NCBI GenBank assembly: GCA_041494245.1
Contig: JBGQAK010000002.1
Coordinates: 186,001-250,000 of the forward strand
Reading direction: 5' to 3'
Source of the DNA: RBG-13-68-16 sp041494245
GTDB lineage: Bacteria; Acidobacteriota; Thermoanaerobaculia; Thermoanaerobaculales; Thermoanaerobaculaceae
Length of the DNA: 64,000 nt
Every line of letters starts with the position of its first letter. Within the stretch, counting starts at the first letter, position 1. The position numbers were made by a program, and so were the translations under genes. The notes beneath the pieces were generated by a model that worked only from the letters and a program-made list of their open reading frames with translations, was not told where the DNA came from and ran no database searches. Shown here piece by piece: positions 1 to 7,312 of this stretch.

Positions 1-804
1 CACGCCGGCATGACGGACGGTGCGATCGAGGCGCATGAGCGCGGGATCGTGACGGCGTGCAGCGTGGTCCCCGCAGGCCGCGACTTCGCGCGCGCCGCCG
101 AGCGGCTGCGCGAACGCCCATCCCTCGCGGTCGGCGTGCACCTCACGCTGGTAGGCGCCAGACTGCTCTCGCCTCCCGGGGAGGTTCCCTCGCTCGTCGG
201 CCGCGACGGCGCCGTGCTGCCCGGCTTCAGGGCCTTCCTGCGGCGCTACTACGCCGGGAGCATCACTCCGGAGCACGTCGAGCGGGAGCTGCGCAGGCAG
301 ATCGAGGCGGTGCGCAACGCGGGGTTGAGCGTGAGCCATATCAACGGGCACCAGCACCTTCACGTGCTCCCGCGCGTGTATGACGTCGTGCTGCGGCTGG
401 CCGCCGAGTACGGGATCGCCTTCGTGCGCATCCCTGCCGATCGTCAGTCACGACATGTCCAGCTCGCTCGCTGGCTGGCCGTCGCTGCACTCTCCCGCTA
501 TGCGAGAGCGGCGCGACGGCGGGGGCCGATGCGTGAACGCCCACGAATCGGTGACGGCACGATCGGGATTGCTCAGGCTGGCCACCTCACCGTCGGGCGC
601 ATCGCGGAGCTGCTGCCCCTTGTGGAGGGGGTCACCGAGCTGGTCTGCCACCCCGGCGTTGACGACCGTGCGATCGCCGCCGAGTTTCCGTGGGGGTATG
701 AATGGGAGACCGAGACGCGCGCTCTATGTGATTCCGAGCTGCGACGGGCGATCGGCCAAGCTGGGATCACCCTCATCTCACCCCCTGAGCTTCCAACCAC
801 TTAG
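1..804 (+). CDS. YdjC/ChbG/HpnK-type carbohydrate deacetylase (5' end missing)
   Basis: The frame is open from the first base of the window, so the true N-terminus, including the NADDFG-type metal motif of this family, lies outside. What is visible is typical of YdjC-like deacetylases: a VGVHLTL segment near residue 45, the metal-binding cluster HINGHQHLH near residue 115, and a CHPG motif near residue 215. Family members remove N-acetyl groups from sugars using a divalent metal; HpnK is the version linked to hopanoid biosynthesis. An internal ATG at 10 gives 264 codons, but homology-like sequence runs straight through it, so it is probably not the start. No neighbour fixes the substrate. Confidence 0.8.
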   Translation, partial: HAGMTDGAIEAHERGIVTACSVVPAGRDFARAAERLRERPSLAVGVHLTLVGARLLSPPGEVPSLVGRDGAVLPGFRAFLRRYYAGSITPEHVERELRRQIEAVRNAGLSVSHINGHQHLHVLPRVYDVVLRLAAEYGIAFVRIPADRQSRHVQLARWLAVAALSRYARAARRRGPMRERPRIGDGTIGIAQAGHLTVGRIAELLPLVEGVTELVCHPGVDDRAIAAEFPWGYEWETETRALCDSELRRAIGQAGITLISPPELPTT

Positions 805-905
805 ATACCCTGGCTGGCGGCGTCCGGGCCGCGGTCCGCGGTACATCTCGCGACAGCGTCACAGTTTCCTGACATGAGCCTGGATATGGCGTGCTTGTGT
901 AAGGC

Positions 906-933
906 TTGCAACCATGCCGGTCTTTGGTAGACT
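906..933 (+). promoter_or_regulatory. Sigma70-like promoter of the TonB-dependent receptor
   Basis: TTGCAA (906-911) and TAGACT (928-933) are separated by 16 bases. Transcription would start near 940, leaving a short leader with a GGAGGAGG Shine-Dalgarno at 951-958 before the ATG at 966. The in-frame TTG at 906 is therefore better read as the -35 box than as a start codon. Confidence 0.6.
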
Positions 934-965
934 CCACGCCGACAACTTTGGGAGGAGGACCCCAG

Positions 966-3908
966 ATGCGCAATCCAGAGTTTCCTTCACGGAGGTGGGC
1001 GGCACTCCTGTTTGCTGCCTTCTTGATCCTCGGTCTGACCAGTGTGGCCCTGGCGCAGACCGACGTGACCAGCACCCGTATCACGGGTACGGTCAAAGAC
1101 GTCGACGGCGGCGTGCTGCCGGGCGCCACGGTCGAGGCCAAGAACCAGGACACCGGCTTCACCGTCACGACGATCACGGACGGCAAGGGCTTCTACCGGA
1201 TCCAAAATCTGCCGACCGGCAGGTACACCGTCACCGTCACTCTGGCCGGGTTCGCCACCGAGAGGCACGCGGACATACGCCTGCTGCTGTCGTCCGCCGC
1301 GACCGTGGATTTCACGATGAGGCTCACGGGGAGGACCGAGAGCATCACCGTGACCAGCCAGGTGCCGATGGTCGAGGTGGCCAGCACCTCCGCCTCGACG
1401 ACGATCCAGACCGAGCAGCTCCAGCAGTTGCCTTCCAGCGGTCGGAACTTCACCAACCTCGTCCTGGCAATGCCCCAGACGACCACCTCGAACGAGCGCA
1501 ACTACATGTCGATCTCCGGCCAGCGCGGGATCAACACCAGCATCGTGGTCGACGGCGTTGACGACAACAACCCGTTCTTCGGCGGCGCCCTGGGGCAGGC
1601 CGAGAACCGTGCGCCGCTCCAGATCTCGCAGGAGTCGATCAAGGAGTTCTCAGTCATCACCAACGGAGCCTCGGCTGAGCTTGGCCATTCGGGTGGCGGG
1701 TTCGTCAACGTGATCACCAAGAACGGCACCAACGCGTACAAGGGCTCGGCGTTCTACTACGAGCAGCCGCAGAGCATGCTCGCCAAACGAGCCGACGGCA
1801 CCAGCCTGCCCGACCAGAGCAAGAAGCAGTACGGGTTCTCGCTCGGCGGGCCGTTCATGACGGACAAGCTGTTCTTCTTCGTAAGCTACGACCAGCAGAA
1901 GCAGAGCACCAACTTCCCGATCCTGGCTACCGGGTACGACCCGGCGGTCGCGGCCAAGTACCCGTACTTCGCGTCCGGCACGAACTTCAACGTGACCCAG
2001 GATGGGCGGGTCCTCTTCGGCCGCATCGACTACCAGTTCGCGGGCTCCCAACGGCTCACCGCGCGCACCAACTACGCCGACTACACCGGCGACAACGGCA
2101 CCTCCACCGCGAGCTACAACGCGACCGGTCACAACGGGATCGAGCGCATGCTGCTGCGGTCCACCGTGGTCTCGTACTCAGGGATGTTCGGGAACAACTG
2201 GCTTAACGACGCCAACCTGCAGTGGGCGATCGAAGACACCCCCCGGCTCTGCAAGAACTGCCAGTACCCGGAGATCCAGGTGTACAGCGGCGGCGCAGAC
2301 TTCGGCGGCGTCTCGTTCCTGCCCATCAGCCCCACCCAGGTCCAGCGCAAGACGTTCAGCGACAGCTTGACGTACCTCTACAAGGACCACGTGTTCAAGG
2401 GCGGGGTCGAGTACAACGACACGTCCGTCAACCAGATCTTCAAGGGGAACTGGCGCGGCGTCTACATCTTTGACAACCAGGCGGGGTTCCTGGCCGGGCA
2501 GTGGACCCAGTATCGCCAGTTCGGCGGCCTCCACGGTCTGACCGCGGATCAGGCTGGCCAGGTGAAGTTCAGCCAGAAGGAGCTGGCGCTGTTCCTCCAG
2601 GATCAGTGGTACATCAGCCCCAACATGACCGCGTCGCTGGGCCTGCGGTGGGAGAACCTCGACAACCCCAACGCCCCCGTCCTCAATCCGGATGTGATCA
2701 ACGCGGACGGCTCCCGCTCGCTCAACGGCCACATCCCGGACACCAACAACCAGTGGTCGCCGCGCTTTGGGATCACATGGTCACCTGGCGGCACCGGTGA
2801 GACGCTCCTGCGCCTGTCGGCCGGACGGTTCTGGGCTCGCACCCCTGGACTCCTGTTCTCACAGCTCTACTCCTCCAACGGGCTGCAAGGCACGCAGTAC
2901 AACATCAGCACCTCCGCGGGCAAGGCGCCGACCGACCCGCTGGCGCCCGGATGGGGCGCCAACTTCGACCCGACGATCCTGGCCCCGATCGACTTCAGCA
3001 AGATACCGAACCCCAAGGGGCTCGGGGTGTTCACGGTGGCTTCCAACTTCAGGAACCCCTACACCGACCGCGTGACAATCAACTTCGAGCAGCAGATCCT
3101 CAAGGACACCGCGGTCAAATTCGACGTCACGTACGCCAAGGGTCACCAGCTCGAGCGGCTGACCGACCTGAACCTCCAGTACGCACTCAATGCCGACGGC
3201 AGCCCCAAGCTCTCCCCCATCAACGGCCAACCGATGTTCACCGGGACGTCCGCAGCGGCCCGTCCCGACCACTACTACACCTCGGTCCGCGAGTACGTGT
3301 CGGACGCCAGCTCCGAGTACAAGGCGATCGTCATGACGCTGCGGCGCCGCTTCACCGAGCGCCTGTTCGGGTTTTTTGCGGTGACGTACTCGATCGACAA
3401 GGACAACGACTCCAACGAGCGCAACTACAGCGGCAACACGCCCGAGGACCAGTACAACCTCAACGGCAGCTGGGGCTACTCGGTGCGCGACCAGAGGTGG
3501 AAGATCGGCCTCAACACCGTGTGGAACACCCCGTGGTGGGGGTTGAGCCTCTCGGGTGTGTACTACTACAACACCGGCTCGCCGTTCAGTCCCCTGACCA
3601 CGTCCGACGCGAACGCCGACGGCATGTCTTTCGATCGCCCGACGATCAACGGCGTCCACATGGCGCGCGACAGCTACCGCTACCCGGACTCCTCCGGCAT
3701 CAACCTGCGCGTTCAGAAGGCGTTCGAGGTGGGCCCCGGAAAGATCGGGGTCATCGTCGAGTGCTTCAACTGCAGCAACAACGCCAACTGGAGCGTCAGC
3801 AGCACCACCTGGGGTAACGCCCAGACGCCGTTGTCGAACTTCAACAAGGCGATCATTCCGACGAGCTACGTGCGCACCTTCCAGCTCGCGCTCCGCTACG
3901 ATTTCTAG
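966..3908 (+). CDS. Oar-like TonB-dependent receptor with carboxypeptidase-regulatory-like domain
   Basis: This is a 980-residue outer-membrane protein. The start at 966 is chosen because GGAGGAGG lies just upstream and because it begins a signal peptide (RRW followed by a hydrophobic run ending at ALAQ, about residue 30). Residues ~35-110 form a carboxypeptidase-regulatory-like beta-sandwich (ITGTVKD...GATV...YRI..LPTGRYTV). A plug follows (RNFTNLVLAMP, VDGVDDNNPF), and then a long beta-barrel rich in aromatic and Asn/Thr residues. It ends in YDF, the C-terminal Phe expected by the BAM machinery. Such receptors take up large substrates or bind matrix components and are greatly expanded in Acidobacteriota. 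No TonB or substrate gene is adjacent, so the ligand is unknown. It is a single-gene unit with its own promoter and terminator. Confidence 0.9.
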   Translation: MRNPEFPSRRWAALLFAAFLILGLTSVALAQTDVTSTRITGTVKDVDGGVLPGATVEAKNQDTGFTVTTITDGKGFYRIQNLPTGRYTVTVTLAGFATERHADIRLLLSSAATVDFTMRLTGRTESITVTSQVPMVEVASTSASTTIQTEQLQQLPSSGRNFTNLVLAMPQTTTSNERNYMSISGQRGINTSIVVDGVDDNNPFFGGALGQAENRAPLQISQESIKEFSVITNGASAELGHSGGGFVNVITKNGTNAYKGSAFYYEQPQSMLAKRADGTSLPDQSKKQYGFSLGGPFMTDKLFFFVSYDQQKQSTNFPILATGYDPAVAAKYPYFASGTNFNVTQDGRVLFGRIDYQFAGSQRLTARTNYADYTGDNGTSTASYNATGHNGIERMLLRSTVVSYSGMFGNNWLNDANLQWAIEDTPRLCKNCQYPEIQVYSGGADFGGVSFLPISPTQVQRKTFSDSLTYLYKDHVFKGGVEYNDTSVNQIFKGNWRGVYIFDNQAGFLAGQWTQYRQFGGLHGLTADQAGQVKFSQKELALFLQDQWYISPNMTASLGLRWENLDNPNAPVLNPDVINADGSRSLNGHIPDTNNQWSPRFGITWSPGGTGETLLRLSAGRFWARTPGLLFSQLYSSNGLQGTQYNISTSAGKAPTDPLAPGWGANFDPTILAPIDFSKIPNPKGLGVFTVASNFRNPYTDRVTINFEQQILKDTAVKFDVTYAKGHQLERLTDLNLQYALNADGSPKLSPINGQPMFTGTSAAARPDHYYTSVREYVSDASSEYKAIVMTLRRRFTERLFGFFAVTYSIDKDNDSNERNYSGNTPEDQYNLNGSWGYSVRDQRWKIGLNTVWNTPWWGLSLSGVYYYNTGSPFSPLTTSDANADGMSFDRPTINGVHMARDSYRYPDSSGINLRVQKAFEVGPGKIGVIVECFNCSNNANWSVSSTTWGNAQTPLSNFNKAIIPTSYVRTFQLALRYDF

Positions 3909-3930
3909 ACCCTCTTTCTTGGAGCCAACA

Positions 3931-3960
3931 GGGGGGCCCGTCGGGCCCCCCTCTTTCTTT
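3931..3960 (+). terminator. Rho-independent terminator after the receptor gene
   Basis: A perfect 9-bp stem (GGGGGGCCC at 3931-3939 with GGGCCCCCC at 3943-3951) with a 3-base loop is followed directly by TCTTTCTTT. It starts 22 bases after the receptor stop codon. Confidence 0.85.
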
Positions 3961-4026
3961 CTCCAGCTTCCTGAAGTTGTGCTAGCCTTCGGGGCACCAA
4001 GCTGAGACGTGGCAGGGAGGACGCCG

Positions 4027-5760
4027 ATGAAGACGCTCAACGAGAACTACCCGCTGTTCCCCGTGCCCCAGCTCAGTTCGCTCCAGGACATGGTGCGCGG
4101 CTCCGCATCGCGGCACGCCGAAAAGCTCGCAATGGAGGACCTCAACGAGACGCCGATCCGGCGCGTCACCTACTGGGAACTCTACGGGAACGTCGTCAAG
4201 TTCGGCCAGGCGCTACGGCGCGCCGGGCTGGAGGAGCGCGACCACGTCGCGGTGATCGGCGAGAACCGGGTGCAGTGGATGATCACCTACCTGGCGTCCG
4301 TGACGTTCAACTTCGTCGCGGTGCCGATCGACAAGAGCCTCAAGGAAAACGAGGTCCTGACGATCCTCCACGCTTCGGACGCAAAGGCGGTTGTGTTCTC
4401 GGAGAGCCACCGCGACACCATCCTCACCCTGGCGCACGCGGTGAAGGCTCTGAAGATCTTCGTGGACATGGACCTCTCCGCGAAGGACGGCAGGGTCCTC
4501 TCGATGGTCGAGATGATCGCGGCCGAGCGCATCGAGCCCGGGAAGGATCCGTTTCCGGCAGTGAACCCGGAGGAGGTCGCGGTGATCGTTTTCACCTCGG
4601 GCTCCATGGGGCGGGCCAAGGGCGTGATGCTCTCGCAGCGGAACGTCTCATCGAACCTGATGGCCATGCTGAGCATGATCGAACTCGTGCCCGAGGACCG
4701 ATTCCTCTCCGTGCTGCCGATCCACCACACCTACGAGTGCACCTGCGGGCAACTCTGCCCCCTGACCGTGGGCGCCTCGGTGCACTATGCCCGCTCGCTC
4801 AAGACGGTGCTGGAGGACCTGCAGAGGGTTCAGGCGACGATCCTGCTGGGCGTTCCGCTCCTCTACGACAAGATGTACAAGCGCATCGTCGCCGCGATCG
4901 AAGAGAAGCGCGTCGCATCGCTGCTGATCAAGCCGATGTCCGGCGTGGCGAGCCTCGGCGAGCTGCTGGGCGTGGAGGGGCTGCGCAAGAAGCTGTTCCA
5001 CGCGGTCCACGAGAAGTTCGGGGGTGCGCTCAGGATCCTGATCGTGGGCGCGGCCTCCCCGAGCCCGGAGGTCGGGCGCGGGATGCGGTCGCTCGGTTTC
5101 ACGTTCATCCAGGGGTACGGCCTGACCGAGACCTCTCCGATCGTCGCGCTCAACCGCCTGCGCAAGTTCAGGGACGACGCGGCCGGCATCCCCCTTCCGG
5201 GCCTCGAGGTCCGCATCGTGGATGCCGACGAGGAGGGGCGCGGCGAGATCCTCGTGCGAGGGCCGTCGGTCATGCTGGGCTACTACAAGAACGAGGAGGC
5301 GACGCGGCAGGTCCTCAAGGACGGCTGGTTCGCCACCGGGGACTACGGGTCCTTCGACCGCGACGGCTTCCTTCACATCTCCGGGCGGAAGAAGAACGTG
5401 ATCGTTGCTGCCAACGGGAAAAACGTCTTCCCCGAGGAGCTCGAAGACCAGGTCAACGCGATACCGTTCGTTCTGGAATCGGCGGTCTACGGGGCCAAGG
5501 GCGCGCACGGAGACGAGGAGATCTGCGTGATGGTCGTGCCCAACGCGGAGACGTTCCTTGCGCATGCCGAGAAGAGCGGCGCCGCGCTCACCAAGGAGTT
5601 GATCGAGGACGTGATCAACCAGGAGATTCGGGGCCTCAACCGGAAGCTCCCCCTCTACAAGCAGATCAGGAGGGTGCGGATCAAGGAGAGCGAGTTCGAG
5701 AAGACGACGAGCATGAAGATCAAGAGGTACCTCCTTCACCAGGAGGAAAGCACGCACTGA
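4027..5760 (+). CDS. Long-chain acyl-CoA synthetase (AMP-binding, FadD-like)
   Basis: This 577-residue ANL-superfamily enzyme activates fatty acids to acyl-CoA through an acyl-adenylate. The ATG at 4027 is preceded by GGGAGG, so it is preferred over an upstream in-frame GTG. Visible motifs: the P-loop TSGSMGRAKGVMLSQRN (~residue 195, a variant of TSGTTGxPKG), QGYGLTETSP (~365), GWFATGDYG (~438) and the C-terminal lid motif GRKKNVIVAANGKNVFPEELE, shortened here by its core KKNVI (~457). Lys-rich residues near the end (MKIKRY) fit the catalytic C-terminal region. The usual length is 550-650 residues, so it looks complete. It stands alone between two terminator-like hairpins. Whether the substrate is long- or medium-chain cannot be told from sequence. 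Confidence 0.88.
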   Translation: MKTLNENYPLFPVPQLSSLQDMVRGSASRHAEKLAMEDLNETPIRRVTYWELYGNVVKFGQALRRAGLEERDHVAVIGENRVQWMITYLASVTFNFVAVPIDKSLKENEVLTILHASDAKAVVFSESHRDTILTLAHAVKALKIFVDMDLSAKDGRVLSMVEMIAAERIEPGKDPFPAVNPEEVAVIVFTSGSMGRAKGVMLSQRNVSSNLMAMLSMIELVPEDRFLSVLPIHHTYECTCGQLCPLTVGASVHYARSLKTVLEDLQRVQATILLGVPLLYDKMYKRIVAAIEEKRVASLLIKPMSGVASLGELLGVEGLRKKLFHAVHEKFGGALRILIVGAASPSPEVGRGMRSLGFTFIQGYGLTETSPIVALNRLRKFRDDAAGIPLPGLEVRIVDADEEGRGEILVRGPSVMLGYYKNEEATRQVLKDGWFATGDYGSFDRDGFLHISGRKKNVIVAANGKNVFPEELEDQVNAIPFVLESAVYGAKGAHGDEEICVMVVPNAETFLAHAEKSGAALTKELIEDVINQEIRGLNRKLPLYKQIRRVRIKESEFEKTTSMKIKRYLLHQEESTH

Positions 5761-5780
5761 GCAGGGTAGGGCGCCCATGT

Positions 5781-5796
5781 CCCCCGAGGTTGGGGG
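5781..5796 (+). terminator. Possible terminator hairpin after the acyl-CoA synthetase
   Basis: CCCCC and GGGGG arms flank a 6-base GAGGTT loop 20 bases after the stop codon. A T-rich stretch only appears about 30 bases later, so the hairpin is a weak candidate. Confidence 0.3.
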
Positions 5797-6394
5797 GAGC
5801 TGTTTCCTCTTGCTGAAACTGTGTTGCTTTCTTTTTTGTTTGCCCCGCGGGCTGGGAGCGGTCGCTCGGGGCGGCCGTCGAGGCCGCGCCTCGGACCCGC
5901 CTCCGCGTGCGACCGATCTGGCACAGACCGGCGTGCGGAGCCTCGCTGTTCCTCGCCCTCGCGCTGCGCGCTCGTGCTCGGCCAGCGTTTCCACCCACCG
6001 GTCTGGCCGCTCGGTCCCCGCACGCTCCGGCGGAATGGCTCCTATCGCCCGCGGGGCGGATTTCACCCCCACCCTCCTGCTCTGCCACCGGCCTGCCTGA
6101 GCGCCCCTATCACCCGAGCATTTCCACTCCAGCTTTGATGCCTCTAGCCTAAGGGTGGGGGGCTTCAATCGCCGGTGCGGCGGGTGGCGTCTTCCGCTGG
6201 AGCCCGCGGCTTGCTGGGTGGGGGTCGTCATTCCGCAGCGTGGGTGCCAGCGACGAAACGCCGCGCACCCGCGGGGCAACAAAAAGCGCCACGCAGTGGC
6301 AGAGAAGAGCGGGCCGCGCACCTGCGAGGTGCAGTGCGATGGGACGCGTCGCTGCGCTCAGGGTGACACGCGGCCGCCCGGCGGCGGTCGCGCG
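5797..6394. other. Gene-free stretch
   Basis: About 600 bases without a convincing gene. Several long open frames on both strands are composition artefacts: they are rich in Arg, Pro and Ser, have no Shine-Dalgarno and no recognisable domain. A few short GC-rich inverted repeats are present (for example near 6270-6345), but no tRNA, riboswitch or terminator structure was recognised. Confidence 0.4.
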
Positions 6395-6739
6395 TCAGTC
6401 GCGGGCGAAGTGGGGGAGCTCGTCGGGGATCGGGACCGAGATCTCCACGAACCCCGCGAAGGCGCCGTCCCGGTACCAGGGGATCTGGTGGATGATCTTC
6501 CTCTTGCCGTTCTTGCGGACCGTGTAGTGGTTCGGCATGCGGCGCTCGTAGATCTCGCGGGTCTTCGTGAGCGCCGGCTCCGGGTGGCAGTCGAAGATGT
6601 TCCTGCCCACCAACGCACCCCCGCCATCCTTCTCGAAGGTCCGCCTGGACTGAGCGTTCATCGTCAGAATGGTGCCGTCGGCACTCGTCACCGTGACGGC
6701 GACCGGGAACTCCTCGAGCCAGAAACCGTCATCCGACAT
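6395..6739 (-). CDS. Single PAS-domain protein
   Basis: This 114-residue protein consists of one PAS fold and nothing else. The start (SDDGFWLEEFPVAVTVTSADG), the strand TILTMNAQSRRTF, the segment LVGRNIFDCHPEP, and the C-terminal strands HYTVRKNGKRKIIHQIPWYRD and FAGFVEISVPI (each quoted only in part) are those of short stand-alone PAS proteins that may bind a small ligand or serve as a sensor for a partner in trans. The ATG at 6739 is preferred over the GTG at 6745 because GCGGAG lies 5 bases upstream. No kinase or regulator is adjacent. The TPR gene upstream on the same strand is 44 bases away and could be co-transcribed. Confidence 0.75.
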   Translation of the reverse strand: MSDDGFWLEEFPVAVTVTSADGTILTMNAQSRRTFEKDGGGALVGRNIFDCHPEPALTKTREIYERRMPNHYTVRKNGKRKIIHQIPWYRDGAFAGFVEISVPIPDELPHFARD

Positions 6740-6782
6740 TTTCACTCCGCGGGAGCCTGGCTTCCTACAACGGAAAGGAGGC

Positions 6783-7199
6783 TCACTTCTTGGGGCCGAG
6801 GTATTGCAGGGCGTCCTTCACGTCGCGGTTGTTGGGCTCGTAGTGCAGGATCTTCTCGAGGCAGCGCCGCTGCTTGTCGGGCTGACTCCGCAGGCTCCAG
6901 TAGTTGGCCAGCGTGAGCCACGCCGTCGTGTGCTGCGGCTCGAGCGCGACCGCCTGACGCAGGTGCTCGAGTGCCTTGGACTGTTTCTTTGGGTTGTCGA
7001 GCTCGAGCTGCGCGAGGAGGAGGAACGTCTCGGCGTTGGGGTTGCTCTGCGCCAGCTTCTCGAGCATGAGGCGCGCCTTCCGCACGTCGCCCGCGTCGAG
7101 CGCCTTCTTGGCGTCGTAGAGGGTGGGCTGCGAGTAATCGGGCGCCGCGGGCTGAGGGTCCTGGCCCGGGAACGGATCGGGGTCGCTCCGCTTGTCCAA
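6783..7199 (-). CDS. TPR-repeat protein
   Basis: A soluble 138-residue protein with two to three tetratricopeptide repeats: residues ~30-60 (DAKKALDAGDVRKARLMLEK), ~62-95 (AETFLLLAQLELDNPKKQSK) and ~97-130 (TTAWLTLANYWSLRSQPDKQ). TPR helices mediate protein-protein contacts, and no enzymatic domain is seen. The start is taken as TTG at 7199 because GGAGGTAAGG lies 8 bases before it; an upstream in-frame TTG at 7214 overlaps that ribosome-binding site. An ATTGTA at 7221-7226 (TACAAT on this strand) may be its -10. The partner protein is unknown. Confidence 0.7.
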   Translation of the reverse strand: MDKRSDPDPFPGQDPQPAAPDYSQPTLYDAKKALDAGDVRKARLMLEKLAQSNPNAETFLLLAQLELDNPKKQSKALEHLRQAVALEPQHTTAWLTLANYWSLRSQPDKQRRCLEKILHYEPNNRDVKDALQYLGPKK

Positions 7200-7312
7200 C
7201 GCCCTTACCTCCAAATTAGTATTGTACCAACAACCCCAAAACCGGCGGGAGCGACATTCTGCCGCGTCGAATCACCCACCCGTCCGTCCCGTAGCCGTGT
7301 AAGCTACCCGCC

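Noticed and set aside
906..965. Possible upstream TTG start for the TonB-dependent receptor
   Set aside because: The TTG is the -35 box of a good promoter, and the next ATG at 966 has a Shine-Dalgarno and starts the signal peptide.
2859..4040. Long open frame on the minus strand inside the TonB-receptor gene
   Set aside because: Arg/Val/Gly-rich translation with no domain; it mirrors the codon bias of the real gene on the other strand.
4648..6321. Long minus-strand open frame across the acyl-CoA synthetase and the gap after it
   Set aside because: No ribosome-binding site and no recognisable motif, and it covers a well-supported plus-strand enzyme.
5797..6394. Search for a tRNA or other RNA gene in the longest early gap
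   Set aside because: No cloverleaf, GTTC-type T-loop or known riboswitch core was seen; only GC-rich hairpins.
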